This document shows positions 28,315 through 38,404 of a stretch of DNA of 64,000 nucleotides, piece after piece (positions within the stretch are counted from its first letter, which is position 1; every line of letters starts with the position of its first letter). This stretch comes from Paraburkholderia sejongensis (GTDB lineage Bacteria > Pseudomonadota > Gammaproteobacteria > Burkholderiales > Burkholderiaceae): assembly GCF_020880815.1 (NCBI RefSeq), contig NZ_JAJITD010000006.1, forward strand, positions 62,001-126,000, given 5' to 3'. A program made the translations under genes and the position numbers. The notes beneath the pieces are model-generated. The model was given only the letters and a program-made list of their open reading frames with translations, was not told the origin of the DNA and made no database searches.

Positions 28315-28767
28315 ATAGCCGTCCTGCAAAGTAGTGGTTGAACGAAAGACACGGGCGAAGCGCGTGCGGCGCGTTGCTGAGAGTTCACTGCCGTACGGAA
28401 GTTTCTGTCCTCGTGGACTGGAGGCAGCAAGCTTGCACGGCCGACGGTGAGAGTTCAAATATAGCGCGTAACGACCGGGCGTATGTCGATGCTCGCCCAG
28501 TTCGGCCGCAGGCGGCCGCTGCGGTAGCGCTTACCGGCGGGGGCGAGAGGTCAGTAAATGATGGACTGATGGACGCCGGTTGGCGCAGCGTGTGTGTCGA
28601 CACACGAAGCGGCGGGGCCGCGCTGGCGCCGCGACGTTGCCGGCCGCGCGAAAACGGTGGACAGGGAGCTAGTCTGAGGGAAGCGGGATCGTTCGGGGTG
28701 GGTGGCCGCACCCCGAACTACGTCCTCAGCGGATGGAGGACGTATCGAACCGATGTAACCGGCGTTT
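28315..28767. other. Gene-free stretch between peroxiredoxin and pobA, with two hairpins
   Basis: About 450 bases without a gene. The left end should hold the peroxiredoxin promoter (minus strand). At the right, just past the pobA stop, are two adjacent perfect inverted repeats: 28691-28718 (GTTCGGGGTG / CACCCCGAAC) and 28719-28744 (TACGTCCTC / GAGGACGTA). Neither is followed by a T run on the minus strand. Confidence 0.6.
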
Positions 28768-29970
<1,203 letters not shown>

Positions 29971-30135
29971 TCATTTACACCGTGAACTGCCGGCCTGCGG
30001 TGCGGGCTCCGATATCTGCCGCCACGGTCGAATTGCATTTTTCTAGAAACGCGCGGCGCTGATAAGGCATTTTTTCGGATTAAAATTGGACTTTTCGAAA
30101 GTCCCCGGGCGGACCGAGTCGCCGCCGACGAACCC

Positions 30136-31008
30136 ATGAAGCAGCCCGCACAGCACGACATCCCCGTCTTCAATTTATACGGTGAAGGGCCCGATTGGAG
30201 CACGCTCGATTTGCTGCACTGCGAGTCGATCCCTGAGCGCAGCAGCCTGTACGACTGGGAAATCCGCCGGCATCGGCATGCGGACCTCGCGCAGATTCTT
30301 TACGTGCAGAAGGGCACCGCGGAACTCGAAATCGAGGGAGAGACAACACGAATCGACATGCCATCGGTGCAGATCGTCCCGCCGATGTGCGTGCACGGCT
30401 TCCAGTTCTCGCCGGAGGTGGACGGCTACGTGATCACGATCGCCGCGCCGCTGATGAACTGGCTGCAGCAGCAGATGGACGCGCCGCGGCGCGTGTTCGA
30501 GCATCCGGGTTGCTATGCGGTCGGCGAAGATAGCGCGTATCTGGACACGCTGTGCGGCAAGCTCAATGACGAGTATGGGTTGCCGGCGCCGTCGCGCGAT
30601 CTGCTGCTGCGCTCGCTGGTCAGCACGCTGGTGGTGTGGGTCAGCCGGCAGGCGCAGCAAGGCGCGGAACGCAGCGAGAGACAGGATCGTGGGCACGTTC
30701 ATCTGAAGGCGTTTTACAGCCTGGTCGAGAAGCATTACCGCGAGCATCTGGCGATCAGCCGGTACGCCGAGCAGTTAGGGGTGACACCGGTTTATCTGAA
30801 TATGGTGTGTCAGCGGCTCGCGGGTAAGAGCGCGCTCGCGCTCGTGCATCAGCGGTTGATGCTCGAGGCGAAACGAAATCTGACTTACACCGCGTTGAGC
30901 ATTGCGCAGATTTCGGATTTTCTTGGTTTTACCGAACCGGCTTATTTCACGCGGTTTTTCAAGCGGTTTACCGGCGTGACGCCGAATGCGTTCCGGAAGC
31001 CGGATTGA
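30136..31008 (+). CDS. pobR: AraC family activator of 4-hydroxybenzoate hydroxylase
   Basis: 290 residues. An N-terminal cupin sensor ([40 protein letters not shown]) and a C-terminal AraC DNA-binding domain ([20 protein letters not shown] and [20 protein letters not shown], then [12 protein letters not shown]). Divergent from pobA across 183 bases, which should hold both promoters and the PobR site. PobR of this AraC type is known in Pseudomonas and Azotobacter, whereas Acinetobacter uses an IclR-type PobR. Confidence 0.88.
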   Translation: MKQPAQHDIPVFNLYGEGPDWSTLDLLHCESIPERSSLYDWEIRRHRHADLAQILYVQKGTAELEIEGETTRIDMPSVQIVPPMCVHGFQFSPEVDGYVITIAAPLMNWLQQQMDAPRRVFEHPGCYAVGEDSAYLDTLCGKLNDEYGLPAPSRDLLLRSLVSTLVVWVSRQAQQGAERSERQDRGHVHLKAFYSLVEKHYREHLAISRYAEQLGVTPVYLNMVCQRLAGKSALALVHQRLMLEAKRNLTYTALSIAQISDFLGFTEPAYFTRFFKRFTGVTPNAFRKPD

Positions 31009-31037
31009 AGTCGGCTTGAGTCGCTTTGCCGGGAAGT

Positions 31038-31075
31038 GACGACATTACTTCGTTCAGAAGCGAAGTAATGTCGTC
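31038..31075. repeat. Perfect 15-base inverted repeat between pobR and the GMC oxidoreductase gene
   Basis: GACGACATTACTTCG (31038-31052) and its exact complement CGAAGTAATGTCGTC (31061-31075) flank an 8-base loop TTCAGAAG. It sits between convergent genes. There is no T run, so it may act as a bidirectional terminator, an mRNA 3' stabiliser or a protein site. Confidence 0.85.
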
Positions 31076-31146
31076 AACTCGGAGGCTGTCGGCCCCGTGT
31101 GCGCGGCCCTTGGCCAGGGACAACCTTGCTTCGCTCCACGTACCCG

Positions 31147-32832
31147 TCAAGCCGCTGCTGCACGCGCCGGCGTCACGCCGCACTCGCCATCTGTTTCAAC
31201 GCGATCACGGTCTGCCAGAATCAGTTCGGCCGCGCGATAACCGAGCATCATGGCCGGGCCGTTCGTATTTCCCGAGGGCGGCGTCGGCATCGACGAGCAA
31301 TCGACCACGCGCAGCCCCTTGATCCCATGTACGCGCAACCGTGAATCAAGCACCGAGTCGCCCGGGGCACCCATGCGACATGTGCCGGTGGCGTGAACCC
31401 CCGGGCTGACGAGCCACTGCAATGCCCGAAAGATCTCATCGTCGGTCTGATACTGCGCCCCGGGCGTCACCTCCTGCACGATGTAAGGCGCAAGTGCGGG
31501 CTGCGCCGCGAACTCGCGCATCAGGCGCAGCATATCCACGAGTAGCTTCCGGTCTTGCGGATCGCCCCACCAATTCGCGTCGACCAGCACCGGCACGTCA
31601 ATATCCGACGATTGGATCGCCACGCTGCCACGGCTCTTCGGCCGCAGGTAGTACCCGTTCAGGGTGAGACCGGGTTGATCTTCGAGCGCACCGCGCCCCG
31701 GATCGGCCTTGATCTCTTCGGACGAGCGCATCGAGAACGGTCCCACGCCAAACTGGACGTCGGGCCAGTGCGGCGCAGAGCGCATCGACACCAGTGCCGT
31801 AAGTTCCGGCGACGTGTATGCCATCAATCCCGAGCGCGTCGTGTAGTACTGAAGCACATGCCGCATCAGGCGCCAGCCATGGAACTCACGATTGAAGCCC
31901 GGATCCTTGCGCATGCGGAACGAAATAGAAAACATCGCGTGATCGACCAGATTGCGCCCGACCGCCGGCAGATCTTTTACGACGCTCACACCTGCCTTCG
32001 CAAGCACGTTGGCAGGACCGATGCCGGAAAGCTGAAGCAACTTCGGACTCTGCAGCACGCCAGCGCAGACAATCACCTCGCGGCGCGCGCTGGCGAGCAA
32101 CGTCGCTTCGCCTACCCGATAACGTACGCCGCTCGCGCGCGTGCGATCGAACACGATGCGCTCCGCGAGCGCGCCCGTGATGACGGTGAGATTGCTCCTG
32201 CGCATCGCGGGCTTGAGAAACGCACGATACGCGGACGCACGCCTGCCGCGCCGGTCCACCGTCGCCTGCGTGTAGCCGATGCCTTGCGTATTGGGCGTGT
32301 TGATATCGTCTAGTACAGGCAGGCCCATCTGCCTGCCCGCCTCGAGCGCGGCGCGAATGACCGGCGAGCGGAATGGCAACTCCGTGACCTGCAACTGACC
32401 CTTGCGTCCACGCGAAGCATGCGCGTGCCGATACTGATAGCTCTCCATCTCCTTGAAGCACCGCTCGACCTGCGCCCACGACCACTCGCGCAGGCCCATC
32501 GCGTTCCATGCTTCGTAGTCGGCGGGCATCCCGCGCAGGTACCAGGTGCCGTTCGTCGAACTGGAGCCGCCCAGCCCCCGGCCGTATACCCACGTCTCGT
32601 TATCCGGCCGCTCTTTCTGCGCTTTCACGGGGAACTGCCAGAAATACGTCGGATTGCCCCACATTTTCATGAACGCACGTGGCATGCGCACGAGTTCCGA
32701 TTCGTTATTGCCGCCGGCTTCGAGCAACAACACCGTGCTCTTTCCATCGCGGCTCAACCGGTCCGCGAGCACGCTTCCCGACGACCCCGCACCGACGACC
32801 ACATAGTCGAACGTATTGTTTTCATTGCTCAT
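31147..32832 (-). CDS. GMC family FAD-dependent oxidoreductase
   Basis: 561-residue flavoprotein. N-terminal FAD-binding motif VVGAGSSGSVLADRLS, GMC signature GRGLGGSSSTNGTWYLRG, the second signature around GVLQSPKLLQLSGIGP, and the C-terminal catalytic block HATGTCRMG...NTNGP with the active-site His and Asn. GMC enzymes oxidise alcohols or sugars; here the locus context (C-glycoside deglycosidase, keto-sugar enzymes) makes oxidation of the glycosyl moiety, as done by the GMC-family C-glycoside 3-oxidases such as CarA, an attractive but unproven role. Alternatively it oxidises an alcohol on the aglycone. Last gene of the 11-gene operon; ATG 32832 chosen over TTG 32835. Confidence 0.85.
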   Translation of the reverse strand: MSNENNTFDYVVVGAGSSGSVLADRLSRDGKSTVLLLEAGGNNESELVRMPRAFMKMWGNPTYFWQFPVKAQKERPDNETWVYGRGLGGSSSTNGTWYLRGMPADYEAWNAMGLREWSWAQVERCFKEMESYQYRHAHASRGRKGQLQVTELPFRSPVIRAALEAGRQMGLPVLDDINTPNTQGIGYTQATVDRRGRRASAYRAFLKPAMRRSNLTVITGALAERIVFDRTRASGVRYRVGEATLLASARREVIVCAGVLQSPKLLQLSGIGPANVLAKAGVSVVKDLPAVGRNLVDHAMFSISFRMRKDPGFNREFHGWRLMRHVLQYYTTRSGLMAYTSPELTALVSMRSAPHWPDVQFGVGPFSMRSSEEIKADPGRGALEDQPGLTLNGYYLRPKSRGSVAIQSSDIDVPVLVDANWWGDPQDRKLLVDMLRLMREFAAQPALAPYIVQEVTPGAQYQTDDEIFRALQWLVSPGVHATGTCRMGAPGDSVLDSRLRVHGIKGLRVVDCSSMPTPPSGNTNGPAMMLGYRAAELILADRDRVETDGECGVTPARAAAA

Positions 32833-32853
32833 CAAAGTCTCTCGATGCTGGAA

Positions 32854-33642
32854 TCAAAGGATTGCGACCGCGCGCGTCCACCCGGCCGACGCACCGCGAA
32901 TCTTGTGGGGAAAGCACGAAATGGTGAATCCGTGCGAGGGCAGCGCCTCGAGGTTGTGAAGCTTCTCCAGATGGCAATAGCCGATGTCGCGGCCCGCCTT
33001 GTGTCCTTCCCAGATCAGCGCCTTGTTGCCGGTTTCGGCGACACGTTTGGCCGTATAGGAGAACGGCGCGTCCCAACTCCATGCGTCGGTGCCGGTCAGC
33101 CTCACGCCGCGTTCGAGCAGATACATCGTAGCTTCGTAGCTCATTCCGCATCCGGCGCTGACATAGTCGTTGTGGCCGTAACGAGAGCCCGCGCGTGTAT
33201 TGACGACGACGATGTCGAGCGGTTCGAGCGTGCAGCCGATCCGTCGCAATTCGGCTTCGACGTCCGCTGCGCTCACCACGTACCCGTCGGGGAAGTGACG
33301 GAAATCCAGCTTCACGCCCGGCTGAAAGCACCATTCGAGCGGCACCCGATCGATCGTTGTCGACGGTTTTGGTTCGCCGAACTTCGCATCCATCGTCGAA
33401 TGAAAGTGATACGGCGCGTCCAGATGGGTGCCCGAGTGCGTCGTCAGCGTCACCCACTCGGCCGCGGCCGCTTCACCATCCGGGAAGTCTTCGGGTTTCA
33501 CCCCCGGCAGCATTGCGAGAAATTCCGGCACCGTGTCGGCATGGCGCTGATAGGTGATCTTCGGCGCGAGCGGGGGCGGATCGGAGAGAACGTCGTTCTC
33601 CAGGTAGATCGACAGATCGACAAAAGTGCGTTGTGGTTTCAT
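32854..33642 (-). CDS. Cyclase family protein (kynurenine formamidase-like metal hydrolase)
   Basis: 262 residues with the cyclase-family (PF04199) metal motif HSGTHLDAPYHF near residue 72 and a second part RAGSRYGHNDYVSAGCGMS. Relatives include kynurenine formamidase and hydrolases or lactonases acting on ring-cleavage products. ATG 33642 overlaps the stop of the FAH-family gene (ATGA), showing tight coupling. In this operon it would act late, on a cleavage product of the aromatic ring or on a lactone; the substrate cannot be read from sequence. Confidence 0.8.
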   Translation of the reverse strand: MKPQRTFVDLSIYLENDVLSDPPPLAPKITYQRHADTVPEFLAMLPGVKPEDFPDGEAAAAEWVTLTTHSGTHLDAPYHFHSTMDAKFGEPKPSTTIDRVPLEWCFQPGVKLDFRHFPDGYVVSAADVEAELRRIGCTLEPLDIVVVNTRAGSRYGHNDYVSAGCGMSYEATMYLLERGVRLTGTDAWSWDAPFSYTAKRVAETGNKALIWEGHKAGRDIGYCHLEKLHNLEALPSHGFTISCFPHKIRGASAGWTRAVAIL

Positions 33643-34673
33643 GGTTGTGTGCTGGATTGGCATGAGGTCACGCAAGGGGCGACGCGATGAGCGCGCACCA
33701 CGCGCTGATCGATCGCGCCGAATGGGGTCGCGCCGTCGCCGGACGCGATAGCCTGCATCCGCACGCGCTCGCCGAAGCGCATGAACGAGGTCTGGGCGAC
33801 GCCCGAGTCAAGTAGCTCGATGACGCGACGTTCGGCGATGCAAGCCGAACCGGCGAGACTTCCGTAGTTCGAGACGGTGCCCGAGCCGATCACGGTCCCC
33901 GCCGACAGCGAACGGCTACGCGCCGCATGCGCAATCAGCTCACCGAAATGGAAATGCATTTCGCGCGCGTCAGGCTCGCCGAACCACGCGCCGTCGCGTT
34001 CGACCCGCAGCTTCATCGCGAGGCGGCCGTCCTGCCACGCGTCACCCAGTGCCGCGGGTGTGACCGCGACAGGCGCAAAGCTTGTCGAAGGCTTGGCTTG
34101 CAGGAAGCCGAAACCGCTCTTCATCTCGCGCGGTCCTAACGCGCGCAAACTCCAGTCGTTCAGTTGCACGACGAGACGAATGAAGCCGAGCGCGTCGCGC
34201 GCCGACACACCCATCGGCGTCGCGCCGACGATTACGCCGAACTCGCCCTCGAAGTCGATCTGATCGGCTTCGTCAGGCAGCGGCACGTCCTCGCATGGAC
34301 CAAGAAAGTCGTCGGATGCGCCCTGGTACATCAACGGCACTTCGCGCGCGTCGGGCATCGGTTGCGTGTTGAACGCGCGCTCCATCAATTCGCCATGCGA
34401 GAGAAACGCCGACGCGTCACACCACTGGAACGATCGTGGCAACGGCGCACGGGCTCGCGCGTGGTCGAACGCGAAGCCGCCGGACGAACCTCCCGCATCG
34501 AGCGACGCGCAACAGTGTTCGAGCGGCCCCGCGACCCGCTCCCAGTGTTCCAGCGCGTAGAGCAGATTCGGTGCGATATGCGCGACCGACACGGCCCGTG
34601 CGCCGTCCAGCGACACCGCGACGAGTGTCCCGTCGGCGCTGCCGTCGTCAAGCGTGGCAAGTCTTACTTTCAT
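33639..34673 (-). CDS. Fumarylacetoacetate hydrolase family protein
   Basis: 344 residues. The FAH fold shows its metal-binding acidic residues in IDFEGEFGVIVG and the following NDWSLRALGPREMKSGFGFLQAKP, with GSGTVSNYGSLAGSACIAERR near the C-terminus. The N-terminal ~80 residues form a separate small domain, as in full-length FAH rather than short YcgM-type proteins. FAH-family enzymes cleave C-C bonds of 1,3-diketo acids or hydrate/decarboxylate ring-cleavage products. It lies 24 bases after the FAD monooxygenase gene and overlaps the cyclase gene by four bases. Confidence 0.85.
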   Translation of the reverse strand: MKVRLATLDDGSADGTLVAVSLDGARAVSVAHIAPNLLYALEHWERVAGPLEHCCASLDAGGSSGGFAFDHARARAPLPRSFQWCDASAFLSHGELMERAFNTQPMPDAREVPLMYQGASDDFLGPCEDVPLPDEADQIDFEGEFGVIVGATPMGVSARDALGFIRLVVQLNDWSLRALGPREMKSGFGFLQAKPSTSFAPVAVTPAALGDAWQDGRLAMKLRVERDGAWFGEPDAREMHFHFGELIAHAARSRSLSAGTVIGSGTVSNYGSLAGSACIAERRVIELLDSGVAQTSFMRFGERVRMQAIASGDGATPFGAIDQRVVRAHRVAPCVTSCQSSTQP

Positions 34674-34697
34674 GGTTGGCTCTCCCCTGCTTGCCGT

Positions 34698-35840
34698 TCA
34701 GATCGGCGCGGCGAGCGCCGCCAGCGTCTCGCGCATGATGCGCGCGTGTTCCATGCGGTCGCCGCCGGTGATCTCGATCTCGCCGAGCCGCCGCGAGTTG
34801 TCGACGACCATCCGGCAACGTTCCCAGCGACGCGCCTCGAAGCGCGCGAGCCTGTCCGCCAGCGTGTCGTTTGACGTGGCCCCTGTCATGCATTCATCAG
34901 CAAGGACAATCGCGTCCTCCATGCCGATGCATGCGCCCGACGCCAGATGCGGCGTCGTCGCGTGCACCGCGTCGCCGATCAACACGACACGGCCCGCGTA
35001 CCAGGGCCGCGGCAACAGCAGGCTTTCGAGCGGCCGATAGACGATCTGCGAATGCTCGCCGAGCTGGTCGCGCAACGCCTTGACTTCCGGCGCATCGAAC
35101 GTGTCGAGCAGAGCCCGCAACCGCGCGACGAACTGCGCGGGCTCCACGTATTCGTTCGAAGGCCGGTCCTCCGTGAGAAACAGATACATCGCGTCGCGCG
35201 AGACCGGATTGGCGCCGGCCTTCAGGCGTTCGCCCACCCACATGGACGCGGTTTCGATGTAAGCGGGACGCTCGAACACCGCGCGCCACACGCCCTGGCC
35301 GGTATAGGCGGGCGCTGGCGCCTCCGCGAAAGTACGTCTGCGCATCGTGGAATAAAGTCCGTCCGCGCCGATCACGAGGTCGTAGCGGCGGGTCGCGCCA
35401 TCCGAGAAGGTCACGTCGATTCCGGCGGCGTCCTCGGTCCACGCAGCGACCGTGCAGCCGAGCCGCACATCGACTGCTTGCGACCGGGTCGCCTGCGAGA
35501 GAATCGCCGCCAGTGCGGGACGCATGATCGCGCCGCCGCCGGGCACGTCGTCGCCGGCCAGACGCGGGGTCGGCAGCACGCCGATCGGTGCGCCGTCGGC
35601 GCGAAATACGTTCACGCCGTCGGCCGCGTAGCCTGTTTCCAGAAACGCGTCCAGCACACCGAGCGTGCGAAACGCTCGCAGTGTCGCGCCGCCCAGGCTG
35701 ATGCCCGCACCGTAGGATCGCCAGCCCGGATCGAGTTCGACCAGATCGACCGCCGCGCCGCATTTGCGAAACGCGATCGCGGCCGCCATGCCGGAAAAGC
35801 CGCCACCCACAACCAGCACACGAGAGATGCCTTCAGGCAT
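34698..35840 (-). CDS. FAD-dependent aromatic monooxygenase (FdeE-like)
   Basis: 380-residue class A flavoprotein hydroxylase. FAD motif VVGGGFSGMAAAIAF at the N-terminus, a GADGLYSTMRR motif near 165, and the second FAD block VLIGDAVHATTPHLASGACI near 290. These enzymes hydroxylate phenolic rings using NAD(P)H and O2. It sits directly after a Rieske ferredoxin and a VOC dioxygenase gene (2-base gap), the grouping I recall for fdeC-fdeD-fdeE in Herbaspirillum, where the monooxygenase hydroxylates the flavonoid A ring before ring cleavage. Specificity for a flavonoid here is inference. Confidence 0.82.
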   Translation of the reverse strand: MPEGISRVLVVGGGFSGMAAAIAFRKCGAAVDLVELDPGWRSYGAGISLGGATLRAFRTLGVLDAFLETGYAADGVNVFRADGAPIGVLPTPRLAGDDVPGGGAIMRPALAAILSQATRSQAVDVRLGCTVAAWTEDAAGIDVTFSDGATRRYDLVIGADGLYSTMRRRTFAEAPAPAYTGQGVWRAVFERPAYIETASMWVGERLKAGANPVSRDAMYLFLTEDRPSNEYVEPAQFVARLRALLDTFDAPEVKALRDQLGEHSQIVYRPLESLLLPRPWYAGRVVLIGDAVHATTPHLASGACIGMEDAIVLADECMTGATSNDTLADRLARFEARRWERCRMVVDNSRRLGEIEITGGDRMEHARIMRETLAALAAPI

Positions 35841-35842
35841 GT

Positions 35843-36238
35843 TCAGACTCCATCGATATTTTCATTGAACAACCACAGCTCGCCGGCGTCGGTGAGCGTT
35901 ACTGCAACCCGCTGCAGATGGGCTCCGCGGCACGGGCCCCGCACGCAAAGGCCATCGTTCGGATCGAACAACGCACCGTGTCCCGCACAGACAATGTGAC
36001 GGCCATCCGCGCTCAGGTAGCGATCCTTGCGCCACGCCATCGGCACCGCTTCGGCGAGCGGATAATGCGGACACGCGTCGAGCCATGCGTCCACGCGATC
36101 GCCGCGCCTGACGACGAACAACGTATCGCGACCGCAAGCGTGCGGATCGAAGCCGCGCGCTTCACCGGAACGCAGTTCGTCGATGCGGCACAGGCGCAGC
36201 CGCCCGGACGCACGCCCGCTCGCAGCATTGCCCTCCAT
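35843..36238 (-). CDS. Rieske 2Fe-2S ferredoxin-like protein (FdeD-like)
   Basis: 131 residues. Both halves of the Rieske cluster motif are clear: CPH (Cys56, His58) and CAGH (Cys84, His87). No signal peptide or membrane anchor, so it is a soluble electron-transfer protein. Its start shares a base with the stop of the dioxygenase gene (TGATG). Small Rieske proteins in aromatic operons either pass electrons to an oxygenase or re-reduce the Fe(II) of an extradiol dioxygenase; the immediate neighbour is exactly such a dioxygenase. Confidence 0.88.
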   Translation of the reverse strand: MEGNAASGRASGRLRLCRIDELRSGEARGFDPHACGRDTLFVVRRGDRVDAWLDACPHYPLAEAVPMAWRKDRYLSADGRHIVCAGHGALFDPNDGLCVRGPCRGAHLQRVAVTLTDAGELWLFNENIDGV

Positions 36239-37185
36239 CACTGCGCGGGCGCTGCAGGCGGCGGCCCGCCAGGGGCCCATTTCTCGCGATGCTGGAACAG
36301 GAACAGTTGCGACGCGTCGGCACTCATCGGCGCAGCGCGCGCCGCCCACGTGTCGTCGTGCAGGTCCATGTCCGCGTCATACTCGACATGGCAGCCGAGC
36401 GGGCTGTTGAAGTACCAGAACCAGTTCGATCCGAAGCGATGGCGCCCCGGTCCCCAGAACGACTGATAGCCCTTCGCGACGAAGCGCGTGCCGGCCAGCA
36501 TCAGCTCGGACGGCCCGCCCAGGTGAAACGTGAAGTGCTCGCAGCCCTTCATGAACGGCGGCGTCTGGATCAGGAACAACGTGTGATGGTCGGTTGTGCC
36601 GGCGGGCCGGAGAAACGGGCCCGCATCGGTGAAGCGGTCCGAGCAGGCGAAGCCGAGCCGTTCGACGTAGAACGCCTCGGCGGCGCGCGCGTCGGGCACG
36701 AAATAGACGACGTGCGAAAGGGTGCGAGGCTTCACCGGTGCGTCCGGGTTCACGCCAGGCACGTTGATGCCGCGAGCGGCCGCCGCGCCCGGCGCATTGC
36801 TCGCTTCGCCCGGCAACGCGAGCGGCTTGCGCACGGTGACCTGAAACGCCAGCGCAAAGCCGGCATCGTCGACGCTCGCGAGCGAGCCGTCGGCGCGGCG
36901 TCGCACCTCGCGGTCCTTGCCCAGCTCGCGGGCGATCGCTTCAAGCGTCGCGGCGTCGGCAACGCCGTACACGGTCTCGCGCAGCAGGGTTGCGGTGCCG
37001 AGCGCTGGCGGCAAGCCGGGATCGTCTCTGCGCCGGATGACGATGGCTGTGCCGTCGAGCGCTGCAAAACGGCCGCCCGCCTCGCTCACGCCGATCGGCG
37101 TGAGGCCATAGTCGGTCAGATACTGCGTACACGCCGCGATATCGTCGACGCCGAACACCAGTTCATCCGGTCCGATGATGTTCAT
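36238..37185 (-). CDS. VOC family ring-cleaving dioxygenase (FdeC-like)
   Basis: 315 residues made of two glyoxalase/VOC modules. The second module carries the probable Fe(II) ligands: His in TLSHVVYFVP, His in TTDHHTLFLIQ and Glu in CHVEYDADM. The arrangement is that of type I extradiol dioxygenases, which open catechol-like rings between or beside the hydroxyls. Adjacent Rieske and FAD monooxygenase genes imply that the monooxygenase creates the diol and this enzyme cleaves it. Substrate unproven; by analogy with fdeC it could be the A ring of a flavonoid. Confidence 0.82.
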   Translation of the reverse strand: MNIIGPDELVFGVDDIAACTQYLTDYGLTPIGVSEAGGRFAALDGTAIVIRRRDDPGLPPALGTATLLRETVYGVADAATLEAIARELGKDREVRRRADGSLASVDDAGFALAFQVTVRKPLALPGEASNAPGAAAARGINVPGVNPDAPVKPRTLSHVVYFVPDARAAEAFYVERLGFACSDRFTDAGPFLRPAGTTDHHTLFLIQTPPFMKGCEHFTFHLGGPSELMLAGTRFVAKGYQSFWGPGRHRFGSNWFWYFNSPLGCHVEYDADMDLHDDTWAARAAPMSADASQLFLFQHREKWAPGGPPPAAPAQ

Positions 37186-37212
37186 AACCTGGTCCTTTTT
37201 TCCGTGGAGGTT

Positions 37213-38376
37213 TCAACAGATGGCGGTCCTGCCGCCCAGTGTGTTTGCGACCCAATCGGCGATATACGCGCCGGCGTTCGCCGAGTTGTCGAAGCTGCTG
37301 TGTTGCACGCCGCCTTCGCGCTCGGTGAAGATCTTCAGTTCGCGTTTCGGGCTGTTGACGAGCTGCTCGTAGGTACGCTGCGCCCAATGCAATGGAATCT
37401 GCGAATCCCGTTCTCCGTGCGTGACAAGGAACGGCACTTTGATCCGGTCGAGCACGCCGTCGAGATGTACCTGTTCTGCCAACGTCAGGAACGTATCCAT
37501 GTCGGGGGCGCCCCAGACCCAGCGCACGTGCTCCCAGTAGTGCGGGACCGGGAAATTGCCTTCGCGCTGCAAGCGCCGCTTCTGCACGTCGCGCCAGTCG
37601 TGGTTCGCGCCCCACACCACACCGCACGCGAAACGCGGTTCGAATGCGACCGCGCGCGGGCAGAAATAACCGCCGAGCGACACACCTTCGAGGCCGATAC
37701 GCGCCGCGTCCACGTCGCCGCGCCGCTCGAGCCAGTCGACGATGCGGCTCGCCCAGTGCTCGCTGTCATAGCGCGCGTGCAGTCCTTGCAGGCGCAGCGC
37801 TTCGCCGCTGCCCGGCTGATCGACGATCAGCGACGCCACGCCGCGCTGCGCGAGCCAGCGTGGCAGTCCAACGCGGTACTTCAGTTCTTTGGTCGAGTCG
37901 AGGCCGTTGACCTGCACGAGAATCGGCGCCGGACCTTCGACGCCTTCCGCGCGCACATAGAGCGCGGACAGATGTGTGTCGCCGTACTTAATCGTTACGC
38001 GCTCGCAGTTTTCGGCAGTCAGCGCGATGCCGCGCGCAAAGATGTCGAGGAAGCGCTGGTAGAGCGCCACGCGTCCCGGCGCGCCATGCGCCTGCAGACG
38101 CTCGCAGGTGAGCAGATAGATGGCCGCGCGGTTGTATTTGTCGCCAGCCGAAATGAGGCACCCCTGTTCTTCATCGTCGGCGGCGAGCGCGCACAGCTGC
38201 TCGGCCATGCGCGACCACGCGTCGCGGAACGCGGCCGTGCCCGCCGCGTCCGGTTGCTTCGACGCATCGATGAGCGGCGCGCACATCACCTCGATTTCGC
38301 CGATACGGCCGCCCATTTCGAGGGCGAGATCGACCGCGAGATTCCAGCCGTAATTGGTCGGAAAATATTTGAACAT
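37213..38376 (-). CDS. Alpha/beta hydrolase, C-C hydrolase-like
   Basis: 387 residues from ATG 38376. An N-terminal helical part of ~125 residues precedes an alpha/beta-hydrolase core with nucleophile elbow GVSLGGYF (Ser233), an oxyanion region VNGLDSTKEL, and a late THGERDSQIP and catalytic His in GGVQHSS. This two-part architecture resembles 2,6-dihydroxypseudooxynicotine hydrolase and fungal polyketide hydrolases, which cleave C-C bonds of aryl ketones. Placed next to the ring-cleaving dioxygenase, it could cut the dioxygenase product or the C3 bridge between rings. Start extension to 38463 was rejected as it overlaps the intergenic RBS region. Confidence 0.78.
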   Translation of the reverse strand: MFKYFPTNYGWNLAVDLALEMGGRIGEIEVMCAPLIDASKQPDAAGTAAFRDAWSRMAEQLCALAADDEEQGCLISAGDKYNRAAIYLLTCERLQAHGAPGRVALYQRFLDIFARGIALTAENCERVTIKYGDTHLSALYVRAEGVEGPAPILVQVNGLDSTKELKYRVGLPRWLAQRGVASLIVDQPGSGEALRLQGLHARYDSEHWASRIVDWLERRGDVDAARIGLEGVSLGGYFCPRAVAFEPRFACGVVWGANHDWRDVQKRRLQREGNFPVPHYWEHVRWVWGAPDMDTFLTLAEQVHLDGVLDRIKVPFLVTHGERDSQIPLHWAQRTYEQLVNSPKRELKIFTEREGGVQHSSFDNSANAGAYIADWVANTLGGRTAIC

Positions 38377-38404
38377 GTGTGCAGTGGGTCCAATGAGAAG
38401 AGAG

